From Diphasiastrum complanatum (Eukaryota > Streptophyta > Lycopodiopsida > Lycopodiales > Lycopodiaceae), in NCBI GenBank assembly GCA_029204225.1, contig CM055104.1, forward strand, positions 47,252,451-47,316,450: DNA of 64,000 bases. Reading direction: 5' to 3'. A program made the position numbers and the translations under genes. The first letter of the stretch is position 1. Every line of letters starts with the position of its first letter. Shown one piece after another: positions 22,488-33,941 of the stretch. The notes beneath the pieces were generated by a model. The model was not told the DNA's origin, did no database searches, and worked only from the letters and a program-made list of their open reading frames with translations.

Positions 22488-24001
22488 GCCTTCCTCCATG
22501 ATCTCCTCCTCAGAATCAAGATCTTGCTCCTTGGCCATCTTCTTCTTGATTGTTGGAGCACTTGAGCCTTGTTCAAACATATGCATTTGATGTTAATCAA
22601 ATATAACATCCCTTGAGTCAATAAATTTGTTCAAGGATGGGAGACTGATTTTGTGGCCCTTGCTTGAGCTTACATATCCAAGACTTTTGTGCCATAAAGT
22701 GAAGGTAGATATCTTCCTCTTCTCGGCCAACATGACAACATTAGTATCCACAAATGCATCCAACTTATAAAGTTTTCAAGTCTAGTGCCCTTAGCCACTA
22801 TCTTACCCTTCTTCTTGGTGAAACATTCATTTGAAGCAAAGTCAACATTGAAACCATTGTCTACCATTTGGCCAACACTTAGTAGATTCTTTGTTATCGT
22901 AGAAATGTACAAAACACCTTCTATGTTGATCTTTTTGGAAGATCCTAAGCAAAGGGGAATGCTACCAACTCCTTCAATCTTACAAGCTTCATGATTTTAT
23001 GTATAGATAGACTTTATAGGTCCATCATAAGATAAGAAAGAAGAGAAAAACTCCCTTTTGCTAGTCATGTGTGAATTAGCACCCGAGTCAATCCACCAAG
23101 GATCTTCTCCTTTGAAGCTTGTTGAAGAAAATATGGACATCATGAGAGAGTCCTCATGTGAACTCTCCTCCTCCTCCTCTTTGCTCATGTTGGCTTGGCT
23201 TTGATCTTGCTTCCTCTTGAAGCATTCCGAGGCCCCATCTTGCTACAATAGTAGCACTTCACCTTGGATTTGTCCTTCTTGACTTTGGTGGTTGATGGAG
23301 ATGCCTTTAGCTTTGTTGAAGACTTCTTGAATGTTGATCCTTTGCCTTTGGACTTCCCTTTGCCTTTGGTGAAGAGAACTTGGTCATCTCCACCTTGGAT
23401 GGAAAGTCTATCCATCCTCTCTTGCATTTGGCTCCTTCTTGACTCCTCGGCCATGAGTGTGCCTTGGAGCTCTTCAAGTATGGGTAGCTTACCCATAATT
23501 GCATATCCCTGAGCCAAATTGTCAAATTTAAAGCTTAGTCCATTCAATATGAGTTGAACAAGCTCTTCATCCTTGATAGGATCACCTATGAAGGCTAGCT
23601 CTTTGTTCAATTCCTTCACTCTTAAGACAAAAGTATGTGGACTCTCTCCTTTCTTTTGATAGCTTCTATAGATTTGATTCTTCAAAGATAACATCCTAGT
23701 TTGGTTCTTTCATCTATAGACCTTTTGAAAAGTCTCCCAAGCCTCTTGCACCAAAGTGCAATCTCCTACCTCTCTTAAGAGTTCATTTGCAACATTCATT
23801 TTTATAGTGCAATCTTGCACCTCTTGTTGTATTTGGCTTTTTCTTGAGGATGAATAGATTCATCCTCCTTATCATTTACAATCTCCATTAGACCTTGCAT
23901 GATCATGGTGGATTCCATTCTAACTTTCCATATGGAATAGTTAGTTTTGTTGAGCCTCTCATGATTATCCAAAAGATATGCATTTAAAGATGTGATCTAT
24001 T
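22488..24001 (-). pseudogene. Copia B: gag, protease and hinge with integrase deleted
   Basis: Gag (23694-23185 legible; N-terminus degraded to about 24000) reads NQIYRSYQKKGESPHTFVLR. The protease frame gives WWIDSGANSHMTSK (23188-22997), followed by the post-protease block YISTITKNLLSVGQMVDNG. At about 22675 the sequence jumps from pre-integrase text to the post-integrase hinge, ending at 22488. Compared with A, about 750 bp holding the zinc site and catalytic core of integrase are gone. B is the same family as A and lies directly upstream of it on the same strand. Confidence 0.82.
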
Positions 24002-24239
24002 CTCCTAATCAAGGACTTGACAAAATGAAGGTTACTTTTATTGATGTGATTGAAGATCTACCTTATCCCACTCCTTAGGGACCTGAAAAAAAAAGTAATG
24101 GACTTCCTATAAAGATCTAAGAATGATTTTTAACAAAATCAAATCATAGAATACTAGAGACAATGCACTTGCTTTATTGAAGTAGATAATACTACTAGAA
24201 TTGCCCCTCTTTCTATAAAGAGCATAAAAGCTTCCAAAT

Positions 24240-24922
24240 GATCTGATCAAGAGTGAATTTCAGCAACCCTCCTAAAACACTTTAAATGATGAGGGAAACA
24301 ATAGATTATGATCTCATAAGATTAGTTGAACCATCAAATTCCAATGATAATCTATGCTTGAACCTCACTAAATGGCCCAAATCCTTGAAGAAGCCTTCAC
24401 ACGTGTGAAATTACGGCCTCCCACAGTCTGAGTACTATACACCAGACCCACATTCAATCCTATAATGATTAGGAATCACAAGAACTCAAACGATTATGAA
24501 CATAGAGAGCAATTGCACCAATATGAGAGAAAAATCATGAAACTTGATTGATTTTGGTGTGAGATCATCACCTATATATACATGATCCATCACGGTTTTG
24601 GGCAGGTATGAGTAGCCCTAAACCTATCCCTAATGCTAAATTTGGTGGATCTTCAGACCCTACCTAGGTAGGGTTGTAATCTTGGAGATCCCTCAACAAT
24701 GTAAAAATTACCAAAAATAGCTCCTACTTTTTCTCTCTTGTATATAAGCATGATTTGGACTCATTCCAAAGGTTCTATCTATCACTTAGGTCAACTTGAG
24801 AACATCCTTATGAATGGAATCCTATGCTATTTGGCACGTGTGACAAGCCACATCATGACCATCTAACTATTTACAAGTCATATGACCAAAACTAGTCAAG
24901 CTACAATTGTGAATTTTTAACA
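24240..24922 (-). mobile_element. Probable 5' LTR and leader of copia A/B
   Basis: On the minus strand a stretch starting TGTTAAAAATTCACAATTG resembles the LTR starts of D (TGTTGAAAATTGTCAC) and E (TGTGAAAATTGTCAAC). It contains TTCACACGTGTGAA (24396-24409), found in both their LTRs, and a TATATATAGG promoter-like run near 24570. No primer-binding site is visible, so the LTR/leader boundary is unknown and may be deleted. The start is ambiguous because GTTAAAAAT could also be the end of H's reverse transcriptase. Confidence 0.45.
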
Positions 24923-26515
24923 AACTGATGAATGTCCAGATCCTCTGCAGCAGCTATAGCCGGCAAGGTGCAAAAAGATTGATGCTTGACCAATGGATTG
25001 AATGTGTCATCTATTCCATAGACTTGTTCATAAACTTTAACCACTAAATGAGCTTTCCATTTGGATACTGATCCATCTGGCTTGAGCTTTCATTTGAAGA
25101 TCCACTTAGTATCAATAGGTTTTATACCTGCAAGAGGATTAACAAGATTCTAAGTCTTGTTTTTCATTAATCAATGGTACTCAGCATCCATGATAACTTT
25201 CCATTTATCTGCATCTGACATTGACAATGCTTCTGCAACGATGGCATGTTCATCACGACTTATAAACATTTGAGGGACGAAATGATCAGGTTGTTGTCAT
25301 TGTCATGCAGATCTTTAAACTGTAGATTCCTGAGTAGATGTCTCTCGTGGGTGAATGATTGGGATGTCTTCATTTTGTGGTTGAACATTCGTAGGTCTGG
25401 GCCTATCGATGGTGAATGGAGTTGTTGGAACAAACTCTTACAATTATGTTGTCTGCTTGAAATCATAAAATTTGTCTTCAAGGAAGACAACATCTCGGCT
25501 AACTGAGATCTGACCTGTATCATCATCATAAATGTGATATGCTTTATGTGATGTTGAGTAGCAATGAAAATGTACTTATAGCTTACAAGGTCAAGTTTCT
25601 TCCTCAAATCCGAAGGTATTTGTGCATAGCAGAGACATCCGAACACACGTAGATGTTTCAGACTGTGTTTGTAGCCGTAGTAGGCTTCAAACGGAGTTTT
25701 GGAGTCAATGCATTTGTACTAAAATAATTTTGTGGATAGCAGGCTGTAGAAACTGCTTCAGTCCAAAATTTCTTGGGTAACTAAACATTGGACATCATGG
25801 ATCGTTATGCTTCCAACATTTTTCGATTCTTTCTTGAGCCGCTCCGTTCTGTTGTGGAGTATAGCTTGTTGTAAACTGATGGTGCATGCCGCATGATGAT
25901 AGATAGCCCTCCATTTCATCATACATGTGCTCTCCCCCTGAATCAGAGGGTCTTGATCTTCTGACCAGTTTGGGTCTTAGCAAACTGCTTGAATTTCTTA
26001 AAACAATCAAAGGCCTCAGACTTGTTCTTAATGAACATAACTCTGGTAAATCGGGAGTAGTCATCAATAAGTGTGATGAAATATAGAGATTGGCCCAAAG
26101 AGGTCACGCTCATAGGACCACATAAGTCACTATGAATTAGTGACAAAATAGACTACGCTCTTTTGGCTTGTCCTTTTGGAAATCTTCTTCTAGGTTATGA
26201 TGCATATACAAGATAGACCTCATGTTTAAATGACCTAATCTTTCATGCCATACATGAGCATCAGAATTACTCACAGAAAGTGCATAAGCTGTGAGGCTTG
26301 AGAATAGGTTCTTACATGGTGTCATGTGTTGTGAAGTACCTAAATCGAGATACCAGTCATAGGCATTTTTACTTATTGATCTTGTACCATCAACGTCTTT
26401 TCATCTATCTTGGAAATTTCTGACAGAGTCAGAGGCTCCTTCTTGGTGTTGTTCCATCTTCTTCCTCGCTTCATTGTGCTTGAGGATCCAACAGTCTTTG
26501 ATGTCATGGTTAGAT
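24923..26515 (-). pseudogene. Copia H: knuckle to reverse transcriptase N-terminus, heavily decayed
   Basis: Minus-strand order: half a zinc knuckle (SNHDIKDCW near 26500); integrase zinc site HVWHERLGHLNMRS (about 26250); SLIHSDLCGPMS with FITLIDDYSRFT (about 26100); SDSGGEHMYDEM and YTPQQNGAAQERI around 25830-25930; FGCLCYAQIP (25640); then reverse transcriptase start WKVIMDAEYH and TKWIFK near 25060-25200. Many stops and frameshifts. The HSDLCGPM text marks a different copia lineage from A-E. It is cut at 26515 by the start of element C on the opposite strand. Confidence 0.8.
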
Positions 26516-26519
26516 CTCT

Positions 26520-27627
26520 TGTAGACTTTTGTATAGCACATGGGATTAAGAGGGAGATGTCTAGTCCTAGGACTCCACAACAGAATGGAGTGGCCGAGAG
26601 GAAGAATAGAACCCTTTGTGAATGTGCCAAGGCAATGAGACTACATGCTAATCTTGCTAAGTCTTTTTGGGGGGAAGCTTTAGCATGTGCTAACTATCTA
26701 TGTAATAGATGGACAAGTGCTTCCTTGGATGGTAAAACTCCTCATGAGGTTCTTTATGGTAGAAGGCCGAGTGTCAAGCATTGTAGGATCTTTGGATGTA
26801 CATGTTTTGTCAATATCACACTTGATGATAGAACTAAAGAAGATCCTTCATCAAAGAAGGGTGTGTTTGTTGGCTATAGTGAAGTAAGCAAGGCTTACAA
26901 AGTGTACATTCCTTCTACAAAGAAAGTTGTCATAAGTAGGGATGTCATCTTTCATGAAGAGAATGTTTCCAATGTTGTTGATGTTGATGTTGATGTGCCT
27001 ACTAATCATCATGATGTGCAAGATGTCTTGGATGAAGATGGAGATGCCACTCCAAAGCAAACTTCAAGGAAGACTCAAAGGCAAAGGGCTAAGCCATCAA
27101 GGCTAACCTATGATGAAAAAGGAAAGCAAGTGGTGGACAACTCTAACCTTGCTTTTCTTACCTCTTTTGATGAACCAACTTGTGTAGGTGAAGCAATTCA
27201 AAAGAAGGAATGGATCCAAGCCATGGATCATGAGCATCAAGCACTCATCAAAAGCAACACATGGAGGTTGGTAAAGCTTCCAAAGGACAAGAAGGCAATT
27301 GGTTGTAAGTGGATCTTCAAGATCAAGACAAATCAAGATGGATCAATCAACAAGTACAAGGCAAGGTTGGTGGCAAAGGGGTATGCTCAAGAATATGGTA
27401 TTGACTATGATGAGACCTTTGCACCCGTGGCAAAGATGGTAACTATTCGAATCCTAATCTCTCTTGCAACTCTTTATGATTGGGATATGTGGCAAATGGA
27501 TGTTACTAATGCCTTCTTGAATGGTGATCTTGAAGAAGATATTTACATGGAGCAACCTGAGGGCTATGTTTCACATGATGAGCCTAATCATGTGTGCTAT
27601 CTCCAAAAGAGTTTGTATGGGCTAAAG
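26520..27627 (+). pseudogene. Copia C, left part (integrase core to reverse transcriptase), 5'-truncated
   Basis: Corresponds base for base to 38614-39721 of element E (offset 12094) with very few differences: at 27435 (G versus A) and 27558 (T versus C), both synonymous. It begins just after the second integrase Asp (FCIAHGIKREMSS), runs through QNGVAERKNRTLCE with the catalytic Glu, the hinge, and reverse transcriptase to LQKSLYGLK. There element D is inserted in the middle of the YGLKQAARSWY motif. The upstream part of C, including gag and the 5' LTR, is missing; an apparent longer ORF start at 26410 is antisense H sequence. Confidence 0.9.
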
Positions 27628-28489
27628 TGTTGAAAATTGTCACTTCTCACTTGACATTGGTTCATGTAAATATTGATCAAACATTAGAATATGTTGATGA
27701 TATGATTTCACACGTGTGGAGCATGTTCCCATGTGTGAAAGGATGTACTTTTCATGTTTGTATATATCCAAATTGATTTTGTATCATTCTAGTTAGTGTG
27801 AACATGAAATGACTAGTTTTTAGTCAAGTTGACTAGTCACCTACAAATTAGCTTTTCCTTGCATGTGCATGAGTAAATGCTCCCACATGGCAAGTGGATG
27901 TTCACATGTGTGTATAGAGTACTAGAAGATAAGAGTTGACCATTTTCCTTAGATCCTATTTTGTAGGGAATATTCCTATATTCTAGGAGACTAGCTTTTT
28001 GGATTTTAGTCATATTCTAGAAGGTCAACTATTGGATAAGGATCAAGGATGGATCAAATGGATAGATATGAGTGATGTGGCACTCTTCACACGTGTGAAG
28101 GCCTGCTGGACTGTACCAGACTCATGGATGTACTTGATCCATAAAAGGATCATCATTTTGCTAAGAAAATTGATGAGACTTTTGCACTCTACACTTTTGT
28201 GAGATTTCTAGTCATTTGTCTTGTGATTTTTATGCATGATTGCTATCTAGTATCATTGTACTTGTTGTTTCAGGTGCAGTCCGTACAGTGGACAGTACTC
28301 CACACGTGTGAAGCCGCTCTCACTAAAAAATGATGTGTTGATCCATTGCTCTTGCTTAAATCCAAGTGTAGTGAATCTAGATCAAGATCTAATGTGTAGA
28401 ACTTGATAGATTCATTGATTAAGCAACCAATAACTCTCTATGATTGTAAAGTACAATCATTATTGTCCTAAAAACTGTAAAATTTATCA
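27628..28489 (+). repeat. 5' LTR of element D
   Basis: Begins TGTTGAAAATTGTCAC and ends AATTTATCA (TG...CA). It carries G-box palindromes: CACACGTGTG within 27707-27720, TTCACACGTGTGAA at 28086-28099 and CACACGTGTGAA at 28301-28312, plus CACATGTG variants. A CCATAAAAGG run near 28139 is a possible TATA box. A short open frame inside is not a gene. Confidence 0.92.
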
Positions 28490-28501
28490 TGGTATCAGAG
28501 C
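28490..28501 (+). promoter_or_regulatory. Element D primer-binding site
   Basis: TGGTATCAGAGC abuts the LTR end with no spacer and complements initiator-Met tRNA. The leader 28502-29085 that follows is non-coding and holds one more palindrome-like TTCACATGTGTGAA at 28651. Confidence 0.9.
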
Positions 28502-29085
28502 TAAGTAAGAGAGTGATCATTGAATCATAAATCTTGTAAAGATCATTGGCAAAATTTGTTTTTTGGCCAATACTAGTGAGGGCGAGTTCTTCTAGAGTGA
28601 TAGCTTGTAATCATTTGGATCAAAACGACTTGGAGGCTGTGTATGTACTTTTCACATGTGTGAAACCGTACAGCAACTTTCAATTCAAGTTACTTTGTGT
28701 TTTTTGGTCCCAAAATCACAATACTAGTTCATTTTTGGTGCTTTTTGAAGCATAGTATTGATCTAGATTCATTCTAACTAATGCCTATGACCAAATAGTG
28801 TTTTGGATCATTGAAGCATTTCTTTTTAGAGTCTAAGATCAGATCTAAGAGGCTGATTTGTTCAGATCCTTAGTTGAAGTGAAATCTCTAAGAAAAGTGT
28901 AAAGCAATTTTTTTTTGTGAGAGTGAAAGCTAGAAATTTTTGGTAAGATCTTTGAGTATCATTCAAGCTTGTGTGTTAGTTTGATAGAGACAAGCCTATA
29001 GGCATTCTAGTAAGCTTTAGGCCACTTCATAGATCTTTTAAAATTCAAAAATCTTTGTGATTTTTAAAAGAGCATTCATTCTAAA

Positions 29086-32000
29086 ATGTCATCCATGGGT
29101 GGATATTTGATGGAATCAAGTGAGAGACTCACTTCCACAAATTATTCCATTTGGAAAGTGAGAATGGAATCACTCCTAGTGATCCATGATCTATATGACA
29201 TAGTTCAAGGAGTAGAGGAAGAGCCTCAAACTCCCCAAGAACAAGCCAAATACAAGAAGAGAGCAAGATTAGCTCTACATTGCATAAAGTTAAATGTATG
29301 CAATGACCTCTTGAAAGAGGTGTCTTCTTGTACCTCATCCAAAGAGGCTTGGGATTCATTAAAGAGCATTTATGAATCCAACAATACTTCAAGAATCCTC
29401 ATGCTAAGAAATCAAGTTTTCCAAAGCATGAAAGGAAGTGGAGAGAGTGGACAAGAGTATGTTCTTAGGATCAAATCTCTTAACAAGGAGTTAAGTGCAA
29501 TAGGAGAGAAGATCCAAGATCAAGAACTAGTACAAATCATTTTGAATGGTCTAAGTGATGAGTTTACCAACTTAGTCCAATCATTTGCCATTCAAGACTC
29601 TCTTCCATCCATTGAAAAGTTGCACAATGTTCTTGTGGCCGAGGAGAGTAGGCTTCTACACCTCAAGACAAGAATGGATAGCATGTCACTTAATGGAGGA
29701 GAGGAGAAAGCTAACTTTACATCTAAAGGCAAGAAAAAGCAAAATCCATTCAAGAAAAATCAAGGCAAGGAGGCCGAGATGAAGAATGGAGGATCTACCT
29801 CCAAAGGCAAAGTGAAGAACAAGGCAAAACTAAAGTGTTTCTTTTGTGGAAAGAAAGGACACTTTGCCTCAGAATGCTACTTGAAGAAGAATCAACAAGC
29901 CAAAGGAGATCAAGGGAACATTGCTCAAGAGGAAGAATATGAGGATGGATTCAACACATCCTTAATGGTTGCATCTACACCAACTTCAAGTCAAGACACA
30001 TGGTGGATAGATAGTGGGGCTAGTTCCCACATGTCCTTTAACAAGCATTATTTTTCTACTCTTCTATCTTGTAATGACTCTAAGAAGTCAATATACACTG
30101 CTAGTGATCAAGCATGCAAGATAGATGGCATAGGATCTATACCTCTTTGTTTAGGCACATCTAAAAGGATAGATCTAGATAATGTTTTGTATGTTCCTAC
30201 CATTTCAAGAAACTTGCTTAGTGTAGGACAATTAATGGACAATGGACTAGATGTACATTTCAAGAATGGAGTTTGTTTCATCTTGAAAAATGATAAGTGC
30301 ATAGCTAGTGGCATTAAGCAAGGTAGACTTTTCAAGTTGGATGCTAATGTTGCAAGTGAAAGTGTGAACTTGGCTAGGGAGGAGCTAACTCAAGTGGAGC
30401 TTTGGCATAAGAGATTAGGCCATCCTAATCTTCAATCTATGGAGTCAATGGCAAGCAAGGAACTAGCTCTCGGCCTACCAAGAGCTTTCAAGAAGTGTGG
30501 AAAAATGTGTGAGGCATGTGGCCTTGCAAAGTCACACAAATCTTCTTACAAGAAATCTTCATCAAGATCTCTCTCTCCCTTGGATCTCATACATTCTGAT
30601 GTACATAGTTTTTCACATGCAAGTAATGGAGGTGCCTTGATGTATGTAACTTTTATAGATGATTGTACTAGATTCACATGGATTGAGTTACTATCAAAGA
30701 AAAATCTTGTTTATGAAGCTTTCATTAAGTTCAAGTCTCTAGTAGAGAAACAACTTAGTACTTCTATCAAAGCACTAAGATGTGATAATGGAGGAGAGTA
30801 CACCTCCAATAAAATGAAAGACTTTTGTGAGATCAATGGTATTAAGTTACAATACACTTGTTCCTACACCCCTCAACAAAATGGGGTGGCCGAGAGGAAA
30901 AATAGGAGTCTATGTGAGTGTGCAAAGTCCTTGAGGCTTGATGCATCACTTCCCATCTCATTTTGGGGAGAAGCCATAACATGTGCTAATTATTTGTGTA
31001 ATAGACTTCCTAGTAGTGCTATAGATGGGATCTCACCTTATCAAGCCTTGTTTGATAAGAAACCCAATGTAAAATATTTTAAGATCTTTGGATGTACTTG
31101 TTATGTACACATTCCTTTGGAGACTAGAAGGAAAGAAGATGCTACCTCCTTCAAAGGAATCTTTGTTGGCTATGGAGAAAATAGCAAGGGATATAGGATA
31201 TATGATCCTACATCCAAGAAAGTAAAGGTAAGCAAGGATGTACTTTTTGATGAGTCACAATTTGCTAAGAGCTTGCCAAATGGATCTAACCCATTGTGCA
31301 TTGAAGATCTTGACAAATCCGAGGAGGATCTTGACAAACCCGAGGAGGATCATGACAAACCCGAGGATGGAGATTTGGATCCAAGTCAAAAGGGGCCAAG
31401 AAGATCATCAAGGAGCAAGGCCGAGCCCTCAAGGCTTACCTATGTGGACAAGGGAAAGCAAAAGGAAGGCTCTACATCTTCTACCTCTTACTCTTTTTTA
31501 GCTACATTGATTGAAGAACCATCATCTTTTGAAGAAGCATGTAAATCTAAAGTTTGGAGAGATGCAATGCAAGTAGAGTATGATGCATTAGAAGAAAATC
31601 ATACTTGGAATCTTGTAAATCTTCCAAGAGGAAAGAAACCACTTGCATGTAAGTGGATTTATAGAATTAAGTACAATCAAGATGGATCTATTAGTAAATA
31701 CAAAGCTAGGCTTGTTGCTAAGGGATTTCTTCAAATAAAAGGATTGGATTATGAAGAAACATTTGCACCTGTAGCTAAGCTTGTAACTATTAGATTAATC
31801 ATTTGCATTGCTACTTTGTTCAAATGGGATCTCTACCAAATGGATGTGACAAATGCCTTCTTGAATGGCTTCTTAGAAGAGGAAATCTACATGATGCAAC
31901 CCGAGGGCTTCATCAAGATTGGTGAGGAGCAAAAGGTGTGCTACTTAAGGAAGAGCCTATATGGCTTGAAGCAAGCACCTAGAGCTTGGTACTCTAGGTT

Positions 32001-33066
32001 GCATGATTTTCTCTATTCCCTTGGCTTTGTACTAAGTGCTTATGAACCTTCTTTATATTTCAAATGTAATGAAGGAAAGATCATCATTTTGGTTCTTTAT
32101 GTTGATGACATCATTATGACAGGAAATGATGATGATGGCATAGGCAAAGTAAAAGTTGACTTATCTAGTGAGTTCAAGATGGTAGATCTAGGCTTCCTAA
32201 AGTTTATACTTGGGATAGAAGTGTCTAGAAGTAGCAATTGTACTTTCATAAGTCAATCTAAGTATGCTACTTCCATTCTTGAAAGATTTGGTATGAAAGA
32301 TTGTAAGGGGATTGACACCCCTATGGAGCATGTTGTGAAAGCAACTAATGAAGGTGATGAAGCATCCTTTGAGGACATCACTCTCTTTAGGAAGCTTATA
32401 GGCTCTCTAATCTATTTAACCATCACTAGACCTGACTTAAGTTTTTGTGTAAGCAAGTTGAGTCAAAGTATGCAAGCTCCTTTAATTCATCATTGGAAAA
32501 GTGCCAAGAGAGTACTTAGATATGTTTCTAGTACTAGATTTTTTGGTATACTTTATGAAGGATCTAACTTGCACTTGAGAGCCTACTCGGATTCAGATTT
32601 TGCAGGTGACAAGATGGATAGGAAGTCCATTAGTGCATTTGCAACATTTCTTTGTGGAGGAGTGATATCTTGGCTTTCCAAAAAGCAAGATACAATCTCA
32701 CTATCTTCTTGTGAAGCCGAGTACAAGGCATTGACTTCAACAACCAAAGAGCTCTTATGGCTAAGAAGACTCTTGATGGAACTACATGTGCTAGAGGCCG
32801 AGGAGATCCCTTACATATTTTGTGACAATCAAGCTTCTCAACAAATTGCTTCAAATCCTATCTTCCATGCTAGAACAAAGCATATTGAGATAGCTCACCA
32901 CTTTGTGAGGGAGAAGGTACAATCCAAGGAAGTGCAACTACATCATGTACCATCATCCGAATGCATAGCTGATATCTTAACCAAACCATTGTCCAAAGAT
33001 CCATTTTTTAAGTTAAGATATGCTCTTGGAATTGTAGATAGATGTACACTAGATTTGCCAAGTTAG
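29086..33066 (+). CDS. Element D gag-pol polyprotein (Ty1/copia), intact
   Basis: A 1326-residue polyprotein makes capsid, protease, integrase and reverse transcriptase/RNase H for its own retrotransposition. Domains: copia gag N-terminus (YSIWKVRMESLLVIHDLYDI, residues 1-230); CCHC knuckle CFFCGKKGHFASEC (251-264); protease WWIDSGASSH with Asp309; integrase zinc site from HKRLGHPN (His441) to CEACGLAK; catalytic Asp505, Asp567 and Glu603 with the canonical 35-residue D-E gap; hinge with a DLDKPEE-type acidic triplication (about residues 745-765); reverse transcriptase with YVDD at 1005-1008; RNase H YSDSDFAGD and SSCEAEYKAL; end ADILTKPLSKD. No stop or frameshift. Length is typical for the family. 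The ATG at 29086 is chosen because the gag signature begins ten or so residues later. Likely autonomous; expression is unknown. Confidence 0.95.
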   Translation: MSSMGGYLMESSERLTSTNYSIWKVRMESLLVIHDLYDIVQGVEEEPQTPQEQAKYKKRARLALHCIKLNVCNDLLKEVSSCTSSKEAWDSLKSIYESNNTSRILMLRNQVFQSMKGSGESGQEYVLRIKSLNKELSAIGEKIQDQELVQIILNGLSDEFTNLVQSFAIQDSLPSIEKLHNVLVAEESRLLHLKTRMDSMSLNGGEEKANFTSKGKKKQNPFKKNQGKEAEMKNGGSTSKGKVKNKAKLKCFFCGKKGHFASECYLKKNQQAKGDQGNIAQEEEYEDGFNTSLMVASTPTSSQDTWWIDSGASSHMSFNKHYFSTLLSCNDSKKSIYTASDQACKIDGIGSIPLCLGTSKRIDLDNVLYVPTISRNLLSVGQLMDNGLDVHFKNGVCFILKNDKCIASGIKQGRLFKLDANVASESVNLAREELTQVELWHKRLGHPNLQSMESMASKELALGLPRAFKKCGKMCEACGLAKSHKSSYKKSSSRSLSPLDLIHSDVHSFSHASNGGALMYVTFIDDCTRFTWIELLSKKNLVYEAFIKFKSLVEKQLSTSIKALRCDNGGEYTSNKMKDFCEINGIKLQYTCSYTPQQNGVAERKNRSLCECAKSLRLDASLPISFWGEAITCANYLCNRLPSSAIDGISPYQALFDKKPNVKYFKIFGCTCYVHIPLETRRKEDATSFKGIFVGYGENSKGYRIYDPTSKKVKVSKDVLFDESQFAKSLPNGSNPLCIEDLDKSEEDLDKPEEDHDKPEDGDLDPSQKGPRRSSRSKAEPSRLTYVDKGKQKEGSTSSTSYSFLATLIEEPSSFEEACKSKVWRDAMQVEYDALEENHTWNLVNLPRGKKPLACKWIYRIKYNQDGSISKYKARLVAKGFLQIKGLDYEETFAPVAKLVTIRLIICIATLFKWDLYQMDVTNAFLNGFLEEEIYMMQPEGFIKIGEEQKVCYLRKSLYGLKQAPRAWYSRLHDFLYSLGFVLSAYEPSLYFKCNEGKIIILVLYVDDIIMTGNDDDGIGKVKVDLSSEFKMVDLGFLKFILGIEVSRSSNCTFISQSKYATSILERFGMKDCKGIDTPMEHVVKATNEGDEASFEDITLFRKLIGSLIYLTITRPDLSFCVSKLSQSMQAPLIHHWKSAKRVLRYVSSTRFFGILYEGSNLHLRAYSDSDFAGDKMDRKSISAFATFLCGGVISWLSKKQDTISLSSCEAEYKALTSTTKELLWLRRLLMELHVLEAEEIPYIFCDNQASQQIASNPIFHARTKHIEIAHHFVREKVQSKEVQLHHVPSSECIADILTKPLSKDPFFKLRYALGIVDRCTLDLPS

Positions 33067-33079
33067 AAGTGAGGAGGAG

Positions 33080-33941
33080 TGTTGAAAATTGTCACTTCTC
33101 ACTTGACATTGGTTCATGTAAATATTGATCAAACATTAGAATATGTTGATGATATGATTTCACACGTGTGGAGCATGTTCCCATGTGTGAAAGGATGTAC
33201 TTTTCATGTTTGTATATATCCAAATTGATTTTGTATCATTCTAGTTAGTGTGAACATGAAATGACTAGTTTTTAGTCAAGTTGACTAGTCACCTACAAAT
33301 TAGCTTTTCCTTGCATGTGCATGAGTAAATGCTCCCACATGGCAAGTGGATGTTCACATGTGTGTATAGAGTACTAGAAGATAAGAGTTGACCATTTTCC
33401 TTAGATCCTATTTTGTAGGGAATATTCCTATATTCTAGGAGACTAGCTTTTTGGATTTTAGTCATATTCTAGAAGGTCAACTATTGGATAAGGATCAAGG
33501 ATGGATCAAATGGATAGATATGAGTGATGTGGCACTCTTCACACGTGTGAAGGCCTGCTGGACTGTACCAGACTCATGGATGTACTTGATCCATAAAAGG
33601 ATCATCATTTTGCTAAGAAAATTGATGAGACTTTTGCACTCTACACTTTTGTGAGATTTCTAGTCATTTGTCTTGTGATTTTTATGCATGATTGCTATCT
33701 AGTATCATTGTACTTGTTGTTTCAGGTGCAGTCCGTACAGTGGACAGTACTCCACACGTGTGAAGCCGCTCTCACTAAAAAATGATGTGTTGATCCATTG
33801 CTCTTGCTTAAATCCAAGTGTAGTGAATCTAGATCAAGATCTAATGTGTAGAACTTGATAGATTCATTGATTAAGCAACCAATAACTCTCTATGATTGTA
33901 AAGTACAATCATTATTGTCCTAAAAACTGTAAAATTTATCA
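33080..33941 (+). repeat. 3' LTR of element D
   Basis: Same 862 bp as the 5' LTR, preceded by purine-rich GTGAGGAGGAG. Its G-box palindrome copy is at 33538-33551. Followed directly by the duplicated target AAAG. Confidence 0.92.

Larger units (their letters stand above)
27628..33941 (+). mobile_element. Element D: complete, young Ty1/copia retrotransposon nested in C
   Basis: All parts are present: 5' LTR 27628-28489, primer-binding site 28490, leader to 29085, one uninterrupted gag-pol frame 29086-33066, polypurine tract GTGAGGAGGAG just before 33080, and 3' LTR 33080-33941. Both LTRs are 862 bp and looked identical on reading. AAAG is duplicated at 27624-27627 and 33942-33945. Removing D plus one AAAG restores the C reading frame exactly as in E. 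Identical LTRs mean a recent insertion, since the two LTRs are copied from one template. Confidence 0.93.

Noticed and set aside
26410-26519. N-terminal part of the long frame reading into copia C
   Set aside because: These codons are antisense copia H sequence; true C begins near 26520.
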